A DNA stretch of 64,000 bases from Tsukamurella asaccharolytica (GCF_007858435.1 NZ_VIGW01000001.1:124001-188000), one strand, 5' to 3'; counted from the stretch's first letter, positions 1 to 9,301 are shown. Translations and numbers: made by a program. The notes: generated by a model from the sequence alone, not told the origin.

Positions 1-394
1 GGAGCAGCGCGTTGTTGATGCGACGGACGACGTTCGGCACCGAGTTGGCCGGGTACAGAGACTGGTCCGGGTAGGTGTGGCCCGAGAGGTTCGCGTCACC
101 GGCGACCTGCCAGCCCGAGAGGTACACGGCCTTGAGGCCGGCGCGCACCTGCTGCACGGCCATGTTGCCGGTGAGGGCGCCCAGGGCGTTGATGTAGCTG
201 CCGTCGCCCTTGGTCACGCCCTCCCACAGGATCTCGGCGCCACGGCGAGCGAGGGTGTGCTCCTCGACGACGGTGCCCTGAAGCTCCTCCACCTGGGCGG
301 CGGTGTAGTCACGCGTGATGCCCTTCCAGCGCGGGTTGGTATCCCAATCCTGCTGGATCTCGGCGGCGGTCCTCGGCTGTCCGACGGTGCTCAT
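1..394 (-). CDS. aceA: Isocitrate lyase, N-terminal part (cut by window edge)
   Basis: First enzyme of the glyoxylate shunt: cleaves isocitrate to glyoxylate and succinate, needed for growth on acetate and fatty acids. The 131 visible codons start [17 protein letters not shown] and contain the family N-terminus ([38 protein letters not shown]). The rest, including the catalytic KKCGH segment, lies beyond the left edge. ATG at 394 is preceded by GGGGAG. It is divergent from a RamB-type regulator, the same arrangement as in mycobacteria and corynebacteria, where RamB controls aceA. Family call is very secure. Confidence 0.96.
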   Translation of the reverse strand, partial: MSTVGQPRTAAEIQQDWDTNPRWKGITRDYTAAQVEELQGTVVEEHTLARRGAEILWEGVTKGDGSYINALGALTGNMAVQQVRAGLKAVYLSGWQVAGDANLSGHTYPDQSLYPANSVPNVVRRINNALL

Positions 395-782
395 TGGCTC
401 CCCGTTCTTCGTTGCTTCGATGCGGATCTGATCGGCCACCGGGCGGCTGGGCGAGGGTATCGCTAACCCCAATCGCAGTCCCGGCGTTGCGCCTTCGCCT
501 ACTGTGCCACACCTAAAGCCGCAGGCCAAGGTAGTCGCCAATGCCAAAGCAAGCCATGAAATCAGGATGAACTTGCTAATCCTGCGAAGGTTCGTGGCGG
601 ACGCCGGCTTAAAAAGTACGCTCGTACTGGGAGTTTGTGGACCCGCGGCGCCGCGCCCCCTCGCCGGTTCCCGACGGTCCGCCACCGCCGCCGCGCGTAC
701 CGCGGGCGCTACGCTGTGACGCACTTCACTGCGAAGCCGGAGGTGAACCTTGAGAACCGGTCGGTAGCTGGGCGTCCGCGGC
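395..782. promoter_or_regulatory. aceA–ramB divergent control region
   Basis: About 400 bp with no convincing gene; it separates the divergent aceA and ramB starts. It holds an exact inverted repeat AGTACG-CT-CGTACT at 615–628 and an A-rich stretch just before it (610–616). The segment around 541–555 (CCAAAGCAAGCC) loosely recalls the TTTGC core of described RamB sites, but I cannot score it. No RNA gene seen. Regulatory role is inferred from position. Confidence 0.5.
615..628. promoter_or_regulatory. Palindromic operator candidate upstream of aceA/ramB
   Basis: AGTACGCTCGTACT: 6-bp perfect arms around a CT spacer, in the middle of the divergent region. A dimeric regulator could bind here, but I cannot name which. 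RamB autoregulation is one possibility. Confidence 0.35.
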
Positions 783-788
783 TAAACT
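783..788 (+). promoter_or_regulatory. –10 hexamer of a leaderless ramB promoter
   Basis: TAAACT followed by 7 nt and then ATG at 796, with no Shine-Dalgarno. This is the spacing expected when transcription starts on the A of the start codon. Confidence 0.55.
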
Positions 789-795
789 TCGCTCC

Positions 796-2196
796 ATGTC
801 CAAGACCTTCGTAGGGGCACGCCTCCGCGGCCTGCGCAAGGAGCGCGGGCTATCGCAGGCGTCCCTGGCGGAGGCCTTGGAGATCTCTCCGTCGTACTTG
901 AACCAGATCGAGCACGACGTGCGGCCGCTCAGCGTGCCCGTCCTCCTCAAGATCACCGACGTCTTCGGCGTCGACACCTCCTTCTTCAACTCCCAGGACC
1001 AGACGCGGCTGATCGCGGAGCTGCGCGAAGTCACGATGGACGTCGACGCACCCACCAGCACCGACGAACTGTCCGAACTGGCCCGCAATCATCCGGGCTT
1101 CGCCCGCGCCATGGTCGCCCTGCACCGCCGCTACCTCGGCGCCGCCGACCAGCTGGCCCAGGCCACCGACGGCCGGAGCGACCCCGGGGCCCGGGGCGCC
1201 ATCCCGAACCCGCACGAGGAGGTGCGCGACTTCTTCTACCAGCGGCAGAACTACTTCCACGAGGTCGACGTGGCCGCCGAGGAGCTCACGGCGCGGATGC
1301 GCATGCACAACGCCGACGTCCGGGCCGAGATCGTCACCCGTCTCGAGGCGGTGCACAACGTGTCCATCCGCCGCCGCGTCGACCTCGGGGAGACGGTCCT
1401 GCACCGCTACGATCCCCGCACCCGCGTCCTGGAGATCAACCGCCACCTCTCGGACGGGCAGCAGGTCTTCAAGATGGCCGCCGAGCTCGCCTACCTCGAG
1501 TGCGGCCGGGAGATCGACGCCCTGGTCGACGGTGCCGGCTTCGGCTCGGAGGAGGCGGGCCGGCTCGCGCGCCTGGGGCTCGCCAACTACTACGCCGCGG
1601 CCGTCGTGCTGCCGTACACGCAGTTCCACGGCGCCGCGGAGGAGTTCGAGTACGACATCGAGCGGCTCTCCGCGTTCTTCTCCGTCAGCTACGAGACCAT
1701 CGCGCACCGTCTGTCCACTCTGCAGCGGCCCAACCTGCGCGGCGTGCCCCTCTCCTTCGTCCGCGTCGACCGCGCGGGAAACATGAGCAAGCGGCAGAGC
1801 TCCACCGGCTTCCACTTCTCCGCGTCCGGCGGCACCTGCCCGCTGTGGAACGTGTACGAGACCTTCGCGTGGCCGGGCAAGATCATCACGCAGATCGTCG
1901 AGATGCCCGACGGCCGCAACTATCTCTGGGTCGCGCGCACCGTCGAGCGGCGCGCCGCGCGGTACGGCCAGCCCGGCAAGACCTTCGCCATCGGTATCGG
2001 CTGCGAGCTGCGGCACGCGCACCGCCTGGTCTACGCCCGCGGGCTCGACCTCTCCGACGCCAACGCCACCCCCATCGGCGCCGGCTGCCGCGTCTGCGAG
2101 CGCGCGGGGTGTCCCCAGCGCGCTTTCCCGGCGATCGGCAAGGCCCTCGACATCGACGAGCACCGCTCCACCATCTCGCCGTACCTCGTCCGATAG
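796..2196 (+). CDS. ramB: RamB-type regulator of acetate/glyoxylate metabolism (XRE + short-chain fatty acyl regulator)
   Basis: Transcriptional regulator of 466 aa. Residues ~8–62 form an XRE helix-turn-helix (GLSQASLAEALEISPSYLNQIE). The middle region resembles the ImmA/IrrE (M78) fold, but the zinc HExxH is absent (KMAAELAYLE stands there), so it is probably non-peptidolytic. The C-terminal third matches the short-chain fatty acyl regulator domain with its cysteine motif CRVCERAGCPQRAFP. In Corynebacterium and M. tuberculosis the homologues repress or activate isocitrate lyase and acetate genes; the divergent aceA fits this. Start at ATG 796 is supported by the HTH position and a leaderless –10. 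Confidence 0.9.
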   Translation: MSKTFVGARLRGLRKERGLSQASLAEALEISPSYLNQIEHDVRPLSVPVLLKITDVFGVDTSFFNSQDQTRLIAELREVTMDVDAPTSTDELSELARNHPGFARAMVALHRRYLGAADQLAQATDGRSDPGARGAIPNPHEEVRDFFYQRQNYFHEVDVAAEELTARMRMHNADVRAEIVTRLEAVHNVSIRRRVDLGETVLHRYDPRTRVLEINRHLSDGQQVFKMAAELAYLECGREIDALVDGAGFGSEEAGRLARLGLANYYAAAVVLPYTQFHGAAEEFEYDIERLSAFFSVSYETIAHRLSTLQRPNLRGVPLSFVRVDRAGNMSKRQSSTGFHFSASGGTCPLWNVYETFAWPGKIITQIVEMPDGRNYLWVARTVERRAARYGQPGKTFAIGIGCELRHAHRLVYARGLDLSDANATPIGAGCRVCERAGCPQRAFPAIGKALDIDEHRSTISPYLVR

Positions 2197-2233
2197 ATCC
2201 CGCCGCCGTCCGGGCGGCCCCTCCCCCACGCGG

Positions 2234-2239
2234 TAGCGT
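2234..2239 (+). promoter_or_regulatory. –10 hexamer of a leaderless promoter
   Basis: TAGCGT, 6 nt before ATG 2246, no Shine-Dalgarno. Fits a leaderless start for the CMD-family gene. Confidence 0.5.
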
Positions 2240-2245
2240 CGGGTC

Positions 2246-2770
2246 ATGACACCCCGTGTGACGCCCGGCGGGCTCCGCCAGCTCGGCCCCATCAATTTCG
2301 CCATCGCCAAGATCGGCGCCAAGGCGATCCGCGCCGACGACATGCACCTGTTCTCCACGCTCGGCCGCACCAAGCGGCTGTTCGTCGGCTGGCTCGGCTA
2401 CTCCGGCATGCTCATGCCCTTCGGCGCGCTCAAGCGCTCGGAGTCGGAGACGGTCATCGTGCGCGTCGCCTTCCTACGCGGGAGCGACTACGAGCTGGGT
2501 CACCACCGCCGCATCGGCGCCCGGGCGGGGCTCACGGAGACGCAGTTCGAGCGGATCTTCGACGGCTCCGGCTGGGACGAGCGCAGCGCCGCATTGCTCG
2601 ACGTGGTCACCGAGTTGGTCGAGGACAAGGCGGTCACCGACGAGTCCTGGGCCCGACTCGCCGCGTTCTACGACGACCGCAGGCTCGTGGAGATCGTCAT
2701 GCTCACCACCAACTACGACGGCCTCGCCACCGCCATCGACGTCCTCGGCATCCAGCCGGAGAAGCCCTGA
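2246..2770 (+). CDS. Carboxymuconolactone decarboxylase (CMD/AhpD-like) family protein
   Basis: 174 aa, all helical by appearance. The core ETVIVRVAFLRGSDYELGHH followed by RRIGARAGL matches the CMD domain in the variant lacking the AhpD CxxC; the usual Cys positions are occupied by Tyr/Glu and His, so peroxidase activity of the AhpD kind is unlikely. Such stand-alone proteins often accompany catabolic or redox genes, but their reactions are mostly unknown. It is followed 2 nt later by a VOC protein, so the two are probably co-transcribed. Family is secure; function is open. Confidence 0.8.
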   Translation: MTPRVTPGGLRQLGPINFAIAKIGAKAIRADDMHLFSTLGRTKRLFVGWLGYSGMLMPFGALKRSESETVIVRVAFLRGSDYELGHHRRIGARAGLTETQFERIFDGSGWDERSAALLDVVTELVEDKAVTDESWARLAAFYDDRRLVEIVMLTTNYDGLATAIDVLGIQPEKP

Positions 2771-2772
2771 TC

Positions 2773-3126
2773 ATGCGTGTGCACAAGGTGATCCCGAACA
2801 TCGCTGTGGATGATATCGCCGCCGCGCGCGGCTTCTACGCCGACTTCCTCGGCCTCGGCGACGAGGAGTTCAACCTCGGGTGGGTCGCCCGCTTCTCCTC
2901 CCCCGACCGCGACGCCAGCGTGCAGCTCGTGACCGGCGATCGGACCGCGGAGATCGACTCGGACCTGTCGGTGATGACCGACGACGTCGACGCGGCCTAC
3001 GCGGAGGCGCAGCGCTCCGGCTACGAGATCGTCCACCCGCTCACCAGCGAGGAGTGGGGTCCGCGCCGGTTCTTCGTCCGCGCCCCCGACGGCACCGTCG
3101 TCAACGTCGTCGGCCACCCGCGCTGA
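2773..3126 (+). CDS. VOC (glyoxalase/bleomycin resistance-like) family protein
   Basis: 117 aa with the paired beta-alpha-beta-beta-beta layout of one VOC domain: KVIPNIAVDDIAAARGFYADFLG at the start and the closing FFVRAPDGTVVNVVGHP. Members are metal-dependent lyases, dioxygenases, isomerases or antibiotic-binding proteins; nothing here chooses among them. ATG 2773 lies 2 nt after the stop of the CMD gene, so translational coupling is likely. Confidence 0.8.
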   Translation: MRVHKVIPNIAVDDIAAARGFYADFLGLGDEEFNLGWVARFSSPDRDASVQLVTGDRTAEIDSDLSVMTDDVDAAYAEAQRSGYEIVHPLTSEEWGPRRFFVRAPDGTVVNVVGHPR

Positions 3127-3154
3127 CCGCTCACGCTGTCGAATTCGTGAACAG

Positions 3155-4027
3155 CTAGCGCGTCGCCAGGTACTCCGGGCGACGGGCGTCGGCGGCGAAG
3201 GGCTCGCCCAGCCGGTTGGAGATCGCGTTGAAGACGACGAACAGGTTCGACCGCGGGTAGGGCGAGATGTTCCCGGCGGAAGCGTGCAGGCAGTTGCAGT
3301 CGAAATAGAGGGCGCTGCCCGCACCGCCGGTGACCTGCTCGATCCCGTACTCGTCGGCCATCGCGGCGATGTCGCGCTCCTCCGGCGTACCGAACGGCGG
3401 CCGGTAGGACTTGAGCGATTCGCGGTGGTACTCGCCGGGGGTGCGCCCCACGCAGGAGACGAACCGGCGGTGCGAGCCGGGCATGATCATCAGCGAGCCG
3501 TTGACGGCGGTGTTCGGCGTGAGCGCCAGCGAGACGCTCACCGCGCGCGGCGCCGGCATGCCGTCCTCGGCATGCCAGGTCTCGAAATCGCTGTGCCAGT
3601 AGAAGGGCCCTCCGGCGAACCCCGGCTTGAGGTTGACTCGGCTCTGGTGCACGTAGACGTCGTCGCCGAGCAACTGCCGGGCCACCCCGGCGATCTCCTC
3701 GCGCGCGATGATCGACGCGATCCTCTCGCTGAGCTCGTGCACCGCGAAGACCGACCGCACGCTGCCGTCGGAGGTCTCCCGGATCACCCGCTCGTCGTCT
3801 CCGAGCCGGGTCGTCACGGCGTCGATCTCGGCGCGCACGTCGCGGAGATCGGCGCCGCCGAGCACGGACTCCACACTGCGAAAGCCGCGCGTGGCGAAAT
3901 CGTCGACGGCGGCCTCGGGCCAGGGGCCGGAGCGCCCGCTCCAGACGACGGGGTCGTGTCGGTCGTGGATCTCGCTCCGGTCGACGCGCGTCGGGTAGTG
4001 GTCGGTGAGCATCGCTGCGTTGTTCAT
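3155..4027 (-). CDS. ectD: Ectoine hydroxylase
   Basis: Fe(II)/2-oxoglutarate dioxygenase that converts ectoine to 5-hydroxyectoine, a compatible solute and stress protectant. The 290-aa protein carries the diagnostic EctD stretch WHSDFETWHAEDGMP (iron ligands His and Asp of HxD, plus substrate contacts) and the distal ligand His in CLHASAGN. The 2-oxoglutarate region SPYPRSNLFVVFN follows. Start ATG 4027 is preceded by GGAAGGAA at good spacing; the open frame continues upstream without a better start. No ectA, ectB or ectC is present nearby, so it is an orphan here: either ectoine is imported, or the synthesis genes lie elsewhere. Confidence 0.92.
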   Translation of the reverse strand: MNNAAMLTDHYPTRVDRSEIHDRHDPVVWSGRSGPWPEAAVDDFATRGFRSVESVLGGADLRDVRAEIDAVTTRLGDDERVIRETSDGSVRSVFAVHELSERIASIIAREEIAGVARQLLGDDVYVHQSRVNLKPGFAGGPFYWHSDFETWHAEDGMPAPRAVSVSLALTPNTAVNGSLMIMPGSHRRFVSCVGRTPGEYHRESLKSYRPPFGTPEERDIAAMADEYGIEQVTGGAGSALYFDCNCLHASAGNISPYPRSNLFVVFNAISNRLGEPFAADARRPEYLATR

Positions 4028-4184
4028 CGATTCCTTCCGTCCGGCAGTGCTCGTTCCACTGCGTGCCGCGCGACGCGGACGTGACGACGGTGACCGATGC
4101 CCGTTCTCGACCCGGCGCCGTGGCCACGCCACGCCGCAATCCCCGACCCTGCCAGGGTCCGGGACGAGTGTCCAACCCAGCCGG

Positions 4185-5018
4185 TCACTCCCACCAGAAC
4201 GACCAGTGGGTCCACTCCGTGAGGCCCTCGCGGTAGGCCTCGGCGCCCTCGCCCCGGTCGATGTTGTCCGCGCAGAACGCGTAGTGCTCTGCGAGCACAC
4301 CGTCGAGTTGCGCGGGCGACTGCGGCGGGCGCGCGACCTGCACCATCAGGGCGTCGTCGCCGATCGATACCGGGACCGCACCGAACCGATCCTCCCAGGA
4401 GCGCAACACCGACGAGACGTCGGTGCCGCTCAGACCTCCGTCGGCCGCACCGGCCCAGCCGAGCGCGTACGGCACGTCGGCGGGGCGGGCGACCGGCACG
4501 AGCAGAAGCGCGCCGGCCCCCTCGACGTCGAGCGCGCCCGCCGGCAGGTCCGCACCGGGCACCGCCTCGGCGAGCGCGGTCACGGCCGCGGGGCGGTCGG
4601 GGTCCGCGTCGGGATCCTCGTTCTCGGGGTTCTCGGCCCCCAGCCTCACCAGCACGGGCAGCGCGTCCCCGACGGTGCCCTGCGGGCCGGCCAGTTCGCC
4701 GTCGCCCCAGGGCTGCGCGAGATCTCCCTCGCTCCACGCCGCGTCGTCCGCGGCCTCGCCGGGGACGTCGCCGTCCCACGAGTCCGGGCCCTCCTGGCCG
4801 CGGCCGTGCGCCTGCAGCGGCCACAGCCCTGTCGTCGCGAAGGCGGCGGCCAGATCCCGGATCAGGGCGCCCAGCTGGTCGCCCGGCAGTGCGTCGGCGC
4901 TGATCCACGCGATCGCCTCGCCGCTCCGGGAGGCCACGGTCCGCCCCGGCGGGAGCGTCACCCCTCCCACCTCGGTGGCGTCGGACGCGGGCGGCTCGCC
5001 GGGGGTGGCACGGAACAT
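4185..5018 (-). CDS. DUF4253 domain protein
   Basis: 277 aa. The C-terminal ~110 residues match the DUF4253 family as I remember it: VPYALGWAGA, VLRSWEDRFGAVPV, LMVQVARPP, AEHYAFCADNIDRG and the terminal WSFWWE. The N-terminal half is acidic and low in recognisable motifs. Function of the family is unknown; no signal peptide or membrane segment is visible. ATG 5018 has AAGGAGCCC upstream. It stands alone between the lpd terminator and ectD, same strand as both. Confidence 0.75.
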   Translation of the reverse strand: MFRATPGEPPASDATEVGGVTLPPGRTVASRSGEAIAWISADALPGDQLGALIRDLAAAFATTGLWPLQAHGRGQEGPDSWDGDVPGEAADDAAWSEGDLAQPWGDGELAGPQGTVGDALPVLVRLGAENPENEDPDADPDRPAAVTALAEAVPGADLPAGALDVEGAGALLLVPVARPADVPYALGWAGAADGGLSGTDVSSVLRSWEDRFGAVPVSIGDDALMVQVARPPQSPAQLDGVLAEHYAFCADNIDRGEGAEAYREGLTEWTHWSFWWE

Positions 5019-5063
5019 TGTGGGCTCCTTCGGTCGCGGGGAGAGGGACGGGAAGTGCACGTC

Positions 5064-5094
5064 GGCCCGACACCGTCGATGACGATGCCGGGCC
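5064..5094 (-). terminator. Hairpin terminator of lpd
   Basis: On the minus transcript GGCCCGGCA pairs with TGTCGGGCC (one G·U), and an inner CGTC/GACG pairs too. It lies 15 nt past the lpd stop. No U-tract, as usual in actinobacteria. Nearly the same sequence recurs after groEL. Confidence 0.6.
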
Positions 5095-5109
5095 GGCGAG
5101 GGTCTGTTC

Positions 5110-6492
5110 CTACAGGTTGATCATGTGGCCGGCGAGGCCGTGGATCGACTCCTGCAGCGCCTCCGACAGCGTCGGGTGCGTGTGCACGTTGCGGGCCAGC
5201 TCGTTCACCGTGAGGTCCCACTTCTGCGCGAGGGTGAGCTCGGGCAGCAGCTCGGAGACGTCCGGGCCGATGAGGTGGCCGCCGAGCAGCTCGCCGTACT
5301 TCGCGTCCGAGATCAGCTTGACGAAGCCGACGGGATCGCCCAGGCCCTGCGCCTTGCCGTTCGCCGAATAGGGGAACGTCGCGGTCTTGACGTCGTAGCC
5401 CTCGTCCTTCGCCTGCTGCTCGGTGAGGCCGAACGAGGCGACCTGCGGCTGGCAGAAGGTGGCGCGCGGCATCATGCGGTAGTCGCCCAGCGTCTGGGTC
5501 TCCGCGCCGGCGATGGTCTCTGCGGCCACGATGCCCTGCGCCTCGGCGACGTGCGCCAGCTGCAGCTTCGCCGTCACGTCGCCGATGGCGTACACGCCGG
5601 GCACGTTGGTGCGCATGTGGTCGTCGATGGCGATGGCGCCGCGCTCGGTGAGGGCGACGCCCGTCTTCTCGAGGCCGAAGCCCTCGACGCGCGGCGCGAA
5701 GCCGATGCTCATGAGCACCTTGGCGACGGTGATCTCGCCCGCACCCTTGGGCCCGGTGTACTTCACGACGACCTGCGAGCCCTGATCGTCGACCGACTCG
5801 ACCTTGGTGGAGGTCAGGATGTTCACGCCCAGCTTCTTGTACTGCTTGGCGATCTCCTTGGAGACGTCCGCGTCCTCGTTGGGCAGGGCGCGGTCCAGGA
5901 ACTCGATGATGGTCACGTCCACGCCGTAGTTCTTGAGGACGTACGCGAACTCCATGCCGATGGCGCCGGCACCGACGATGGCGATCGACTCGGGCAGCTC
6001 GCGGGTGAGGATCTGCTCCTCGTAGGTGACCACGTTGTCCGACAGCGAGACGCCCGGGAGCAGGCGCACCGTCGAACCCGTGTCGATGATGATGTTGTCG
6101 CCCGTCACGGTCTGGTCGCCGACCTGGATGGTCTTGGCATCCACGAACGTGCCGTAGCCGTTGATCTCGGTGATCTTGTTCTTCTTCATCAGGAAGTGAA
6201 CGCCCTTGACGATCCCGTCCGACACCTTGCGGCTGCGGTCGAAGGCGGCCCCGAAGTCGAACGAGACGTCACCCGAGATGCCGAAGAGCTGCGCCTTGTG
6301 CGTGAAGGTGTGCGCCAGCTCGGCGTTCTTGAGGAGCGCCTTCGACGGGATGCAGCCCACGTTCAGGCACACACCACCCCAGTACTTCTCCTCGATGACC
6401 GCGACCTTCTGCCCGAGTTGGGCGGCGCGAATTGCGGCGACGTAGCCTCCTGGGCCGGCGCCGAGAACAACAGTGTCAAAGTGATCAGCCAC
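5110..6492 (-). CDS. lpd: Dihydrolipoamide dehydrogenase (E3)
   Basis: Flavoprotein disulfide reductase, 460 aa, the E3 subunit of pyruvate and 2-oxoglutarate dehydrogenase; in mycobacteria it also serves the peroxynitrite reductase/peroxidase system. Visible: FAD Rossmann motif [18 protein letters not shown] near the N-terminus, active disulfide [16 protein letters not shown] motif [18 protein letters not shown], second FAD motif GVYAIGDVT, and the C-terminal HTHPTLSE with the catalytic His-Glu pair. The GTG at 6492 has no Shine-Dalgarno but a –10 hexamer 7 nt upstream, consistent with a leaderless mRNA. It is divergent from the oligopeptidase gene, with only 30 bp between start codons. Corresponds to M. 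tuberculosis lpdC. Confidence 0.95.
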   Translation of the reverse strand: MADHFDTVVLGAGPGGYVAAIRAAQLGQKVAVIEEKYWGGVCLNVGCIPSKALLKNAELAHTFTHKAQLFGISGDVSFDFGAAFDRSRKVSDGIVKGVHFLMKKNKITEINGYGTFVDAKTIQVGDQTVTGDNIIIDTGSTVRLLPGVSLSDNVVTYEEQILTRELPESIAIVGAGAIGMEFAYVLKNYGVDVTIIEFLDRALPNEDADVSKEIAKQYKKLGVNILTSTKVESVDDQGSQVVVKYTGPKGAGEITVAKVLMSIGFAPRVEGFGLEKTGVALTERGAIAIDDHMRTNVPGVYAIGDVTAKLQLAHVAEAQGIVAAETIAGAETQTLGDYRMMPRATFCQPQVASFGLTEQQAKDEGYDVKTATFPYSANGKAQGLGDPVGFVKLISDAKYGELLGGHLIGPDVSELLPELTLAQKWDLTVNELARNVHTHPTLSEALQESIHGLAGHMINL

Positions 6493-6499
6493 GGCTTTC

Positions 6500-6505
6500 A
6501 GCCTA
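6500..6505 (-). promoter_or_regulatory. –10 hexamer of a leaderless lpd promoter
   Basis: TAGGCT on the minus strand, 7 nt upstream of the GTG at 6492. It lies 4 bp from the opposite-facing –10 hexamer of the oligopeptidase gene. Confidence 0.55.
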
Positions 6506-6509
6506 GCCC

Positions 6510-6515
6510 TAGTGT
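6510..6515 (+). promoter_or_regulatory. –10 hexamer of a leaderless oligopeptidase promoter
   Basis: TAGTGT, 7 nt before ATG 6523. GGAG at 6516–6519 sits only 3 nt from the ATG, too close for a normal ribosome binding site. Confidence 0.55.
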
Positions 6516-6522
6516 GGAGTCC

Positions 6523-8553
6523 ATGGACCAGTACGCATGGCTCGAAGAAGTGGAATCCGCCACTGCCCTGGATTGGGCCCGGGAACGCAACGCCGAGAGC
6601 ACCGCGCGCCTGACGGGACCGCGGTTCGAGGAGCTCGAGGCGGGCGTCCTCGCCATCCTCGACACCGACCAGCGCATCCCCTACCCGGTGCGCCGCGGCG
6701 AGTACCTGTGGAACTTCTGGCGCGACGCCGAGCACCCGTACGGGCTCTGGCGCCGCACCACAATGGAGTCCTTCCGCACCGACAGCCCGGAGTGGGAGGT
6801 CGTCATCGACGTCGACGCCCTGCGCGAGGCCGAGGGCGAGAACTGGGTGTGGGGCGGGGCGGCCGTCCTCCGCGCGCCCTCGCCCGACGGTGCGCGGTAC
6901 GACCGCGCGCTCGTCTCCCTCTCGCGCGGCGGCGCGGACGCGACGGTGGTGCGGGAATTCTCCATTTCGCGGCGCGAGTTCGTCGACGGCGGCTTCTCCC
7001 TCCCGGAGGCGAAGAGCCGGATCTCGTGGATCGACAAGGACACCGTATACGTGGGCACCGATTTCGGGCCCGGCTCGCTCACGGATTCCGGGTACCCGCG
7101 CCTGGTGAAGCGGTGGCGCCGCGACACGCCGCTCGGCCACGCGGACCTCGTCTACGAGGGCCACCACTCGGACGTCTCGATCGGCGCAGGATACGACGAC
7201 ACCCCCGGCTACGAGCGGCATTTCGTCTCGCGCGCCATCGACTTCTACAACAGCGAGATCTACCTCCTCGACCCGGACACGCTGGCGCTGGAGCGGATCG
7301 ACGTTCCGACGGACGCCGACGCGGACGTCCACGAGTCGCGCCTGCTGGTGCGCCCGAAGTCCGCATGGGAGCTTCCCGGCGGCGTCGTCGCGCCGGGGGC
7401 GTTGGTGGCCTTCGACTTCGACGCCTACCGGGCGGGCTCGCGCGAGTACAGCACCGTTTTCACCCCCGACGCGCACACCGCGCTCGCGGGGTACTCGTGG
7501 ACCAAGTCGTACCTCCTGTTGTCGACGATGCGGGATGTGCGCTCGGAGCTGCACACCCTGGAGCCGGGCACGTGGGAGAAGCGGGAGACGCGCGGCTTCC
7601 CGGAGCTGGCCGAGATCGGCGTCTACTACACCGATCCCCGCGAGGGGGACGAGATCTTCGCCACCGCCAGCGGTTTCACGCTGCCGCCGACGCTGCTGCA
7701 CGGCACGGCCGGCGGATCGGTCGAGCCCCTGAAGTCGGCGCCCGCCTTCTACGACGCCACGGACGTCACGGCCGAGCAGTTCTTCGCCACGAGCGACGAC
7801 GGCACGCAGATCCCCTACTTCGTGGTGCGCAGGCCCGCGGCCGGGCCGCAGCCGACCCTGCTCTACGGCTACGGCGGCTTCGAGGTCTCGCTCACGCCGG
7901 ATTACACGGCGGTGTCGGGGCGATCGTGGATCGAGCGCGGCGGCGTCTACGTGCTGGCGAACATCCGCGGCGGCGGCGAGTACGGACCCGACTGGCACAC
8001 TGCGGCTCTCAAGGAGAACCGACTCCGCGCCTACGAGGACTTCGCCGCCGTGGCGCGGGATCTCGTGGCCCGCGGCATCACGACGCGCGAGCAGCTGGGT
8101 GCGCAGGGCGGGTCGAACGGCGGGCTGCTCATGGGCGTGATGTACACGCGGTACCCGGAGCTGTTCGGCGCCATCGTCTGCCAGGTGCCGCTGCTCGACA
8201 TGCGGCGCTACCACCAGCTCCTCGCGGGTGCGTCGTGGATGGCCGAGTACGGCGATCCCGACGATCCCGCGCAGTGGGCGTACCTCAGCGAGTACTCGCC
8301 GTACCAGAACCTACCCGCCGCGGACGCGGACCTGCCCGCGCTGCTGGTCACCACGTCGACCCGCGACGACCGCGTCCATCCCGGTCACGCGCGCAAGTTC
8401 GTCGCGGCGCTGCGCGACCGCGGTATCGAGGTGGACTACTACGAGAACATCGAGGGCGGCCACGGCGGCGCGGCCGATAACAAGCAGGCCGCCTTCAAAT
8501 CCGCGCTCGCGTACGAGTTCCTGTGGCGCGAGCTGGGCGGCGACTCGGTTTAG
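6523..8553 (+). CDS. Prolyl oligopeptidase family serine peptidase
   Basis: 676 aa, S9 family: N-terminal beta-propeller (residues ~20–400) over a C-terminal alpha/beta-hydrolase. Catalytic serine in [13 protein letters not shown], aspartate in [16 protein letters not shown] and histidine in [12 protein letters not shown] are all present, in the right order, and the oxyanion-side [12 protein letters not shown] is intact. Likely a cytosolic peptidase cutting short peptides after proline or related residues; no signal peptide. M. tuberculosis has a comparable gene (Rv0457c) close to lpdC, so this neighbourhood is conserved. The true start is ATG 6523; the frame stays open far upstream across the antisense of lpd, which is not coding. 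Confidence 0.92.
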   Translation: MDQYAWLEEVESATALDWARERNAESTARLTGPRFEELEAGVLAILDTDQRIPYPVRRGEYLWNFWRDAEHPYGLWRRTTMESFRTDSPEWEVVIDVDALREAEGENWVWGGAAVLRAPSPDGARYDRALVSLSRGGADATVVREFSISRREFVDGGFSLPEAKSRISWIDKDTVYVGTDFGPGSLTDSGYPRLVKRWRRDTPLGHADLVYEGHHSDVSIGAGYDDTPGYERHFVSRAIDFYNSEIYLLDPDTLALERIDVPTDADADVHESRLLVRPKSAWELPGGVVAPGALVAFDFDAYRAGSREYSTVFTPDAHTALAGYSWTKSYLLLSTMRDVRSELHTLEPGTWEKRETRGFPELAEIGVYYTDPREGDEIFATASGFTLPPTLLHGTAGGSVEPLKSAPAFYDATDVTAEQFFATSDDGTQIPYFVVRRPAAGPQPTLLYGYGGFEVSLTPDYTAVSGRSWIERGGVYVLANIRGGGEYGPDWHTAALKENRLRAYEDFAAVARDLVARGITTREQLGAQGGSNGGLLMGVMYTRYPELFGAIVCQVPLLDMRRYHQLLAGASWMAEYGDPDDPAQWAYLSEYSPYQNLPAADADLPALLVTTSTRDDRVHPGHARKFVAALRDRGIEVDYYENIEGGHGGAADNKQAAFKSALAYEFLWRELGGDSV

Positions 8554-8569
8554 GTCACCGCTCCGCGGG

Positions 8570-9301
8570 TCACCACGAGCGCAGGGCCTGCGTGGACATG
8601 AAGAAGCCGTGGGCTCCGGCGGCCGTCAGGCACGTCACGCCCTCCACGCGGGACGTGCACGTGTAGCCGTTCGCGGCGACGGAGCTGTTGTACGGCAGCT
8701 TCTTCGCGTTCGGGGCACCCAGGTAGCCCTGGTTGAAGCAGATCGGCCGGGCCCGATCGGGGTACAGGAGGTACCCGCGGCTCAGCGACGACGCGGGATA
8801 GATCTCGTTGCCCGCGCACTCCTTCTCGCCGCCCGGCGGCACCGGCGCCCCCTTCGCCTGGCAGCCCGCCGCGGCCACCGTCCAATCGCCGAGCCGGCAG
8901 TGGATGTTCCCGGTGGGGCTCACGAAGTAGACGTCGCCGCCCAGGCCGCCCTCCCGCAGCCGGTAGTCCTCGGCCGCGACCGTCGTCGACGGTGGATCGC
9001 CGTCCGCCGGCCCCGCGGCGGGGGACGTCGCGGCCGTCTCTCCGGGCCTGCCGGGATCGACCGTGCTGGGCACCGCAGGCCCCGGTTGGCCGGACGCCGT
9101 GACGGTCACCGTCGGACTCGCGCCCTCCGATGCCCGATCGCACCCGGCCAGGCACCCGACGATCGCCACGATCGCCAGCAGCGCGCTCCACTTCCGCCTC
9201 CCGTCTCCCCTGGTCGGCTCCTGGTTTTCCGTCGTCGCTGGGCCGCGGATCGTTACTCTCGGTGGTATCGGCGACGAAGGAGATGACCGTGCTCGCAGCA
9301 T
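8570..9301 (-). CDS. Putative lipoprotein, DUF6636-like
   Basis: Up to 243 aa. A hydrophobic stretch ALLAIVAIVGCLAGC ends in a lipobox (LAGC), then a Ser/Pro/Thr-rich linker, then a ~130-aa Cys-containing domain with FVSPTGNIHC, GVTC and GFFMSTQ, reminiscent of DUF6636-type secreted proteins of mycobacteria. Function unknown. The only standard start is ATG 9301, which leaves an unusually long 37-residue N-region before the hydrophobic core and overlaps the divergent thiamine-binding gene by ~19 nt; a rarer start codon closer to RRKWSALL may be used. Ends 17 nt from the convergent oligopeptidase. Confidence 0.6.
   Translation of the reverse strand: MLRARSSPSSPIPPRVTIRGPATTENQEPTRGDGRRKWSALLAIVAIVGCLAGCDRASEGASPTVTVTASGQPGPAVPSTVDPGRPGETAATSPAAGPADGDPPSTTVAAEDYRLREGGLGGDVYFVSPTGNIHCRLGDWTVAAAGCQAKGAPVPPGGEKECAGNEIYPASSLSRGYLLYPDRARPICFNQGYLGAPNAKKLPYNSSVAANGYTCTSRVEGVTCLTAAGAHGFFMSTQALRSW

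Noticed and set aside
850-2373. 507-codon minus-strand frame opposite ramB
   Set aside because: Antisense shadow; composition (Val/Gly/Asp/Arg repeats) and lack of motifs.
5125-6522. N-terminal extension of the oligopeptidase frame across lpd
   Set aside because: Antisense to lpd; the peptidase family starts near [12 protein letters not shown], and the –10 hexamer lies immediately upstream of ATG 6523.
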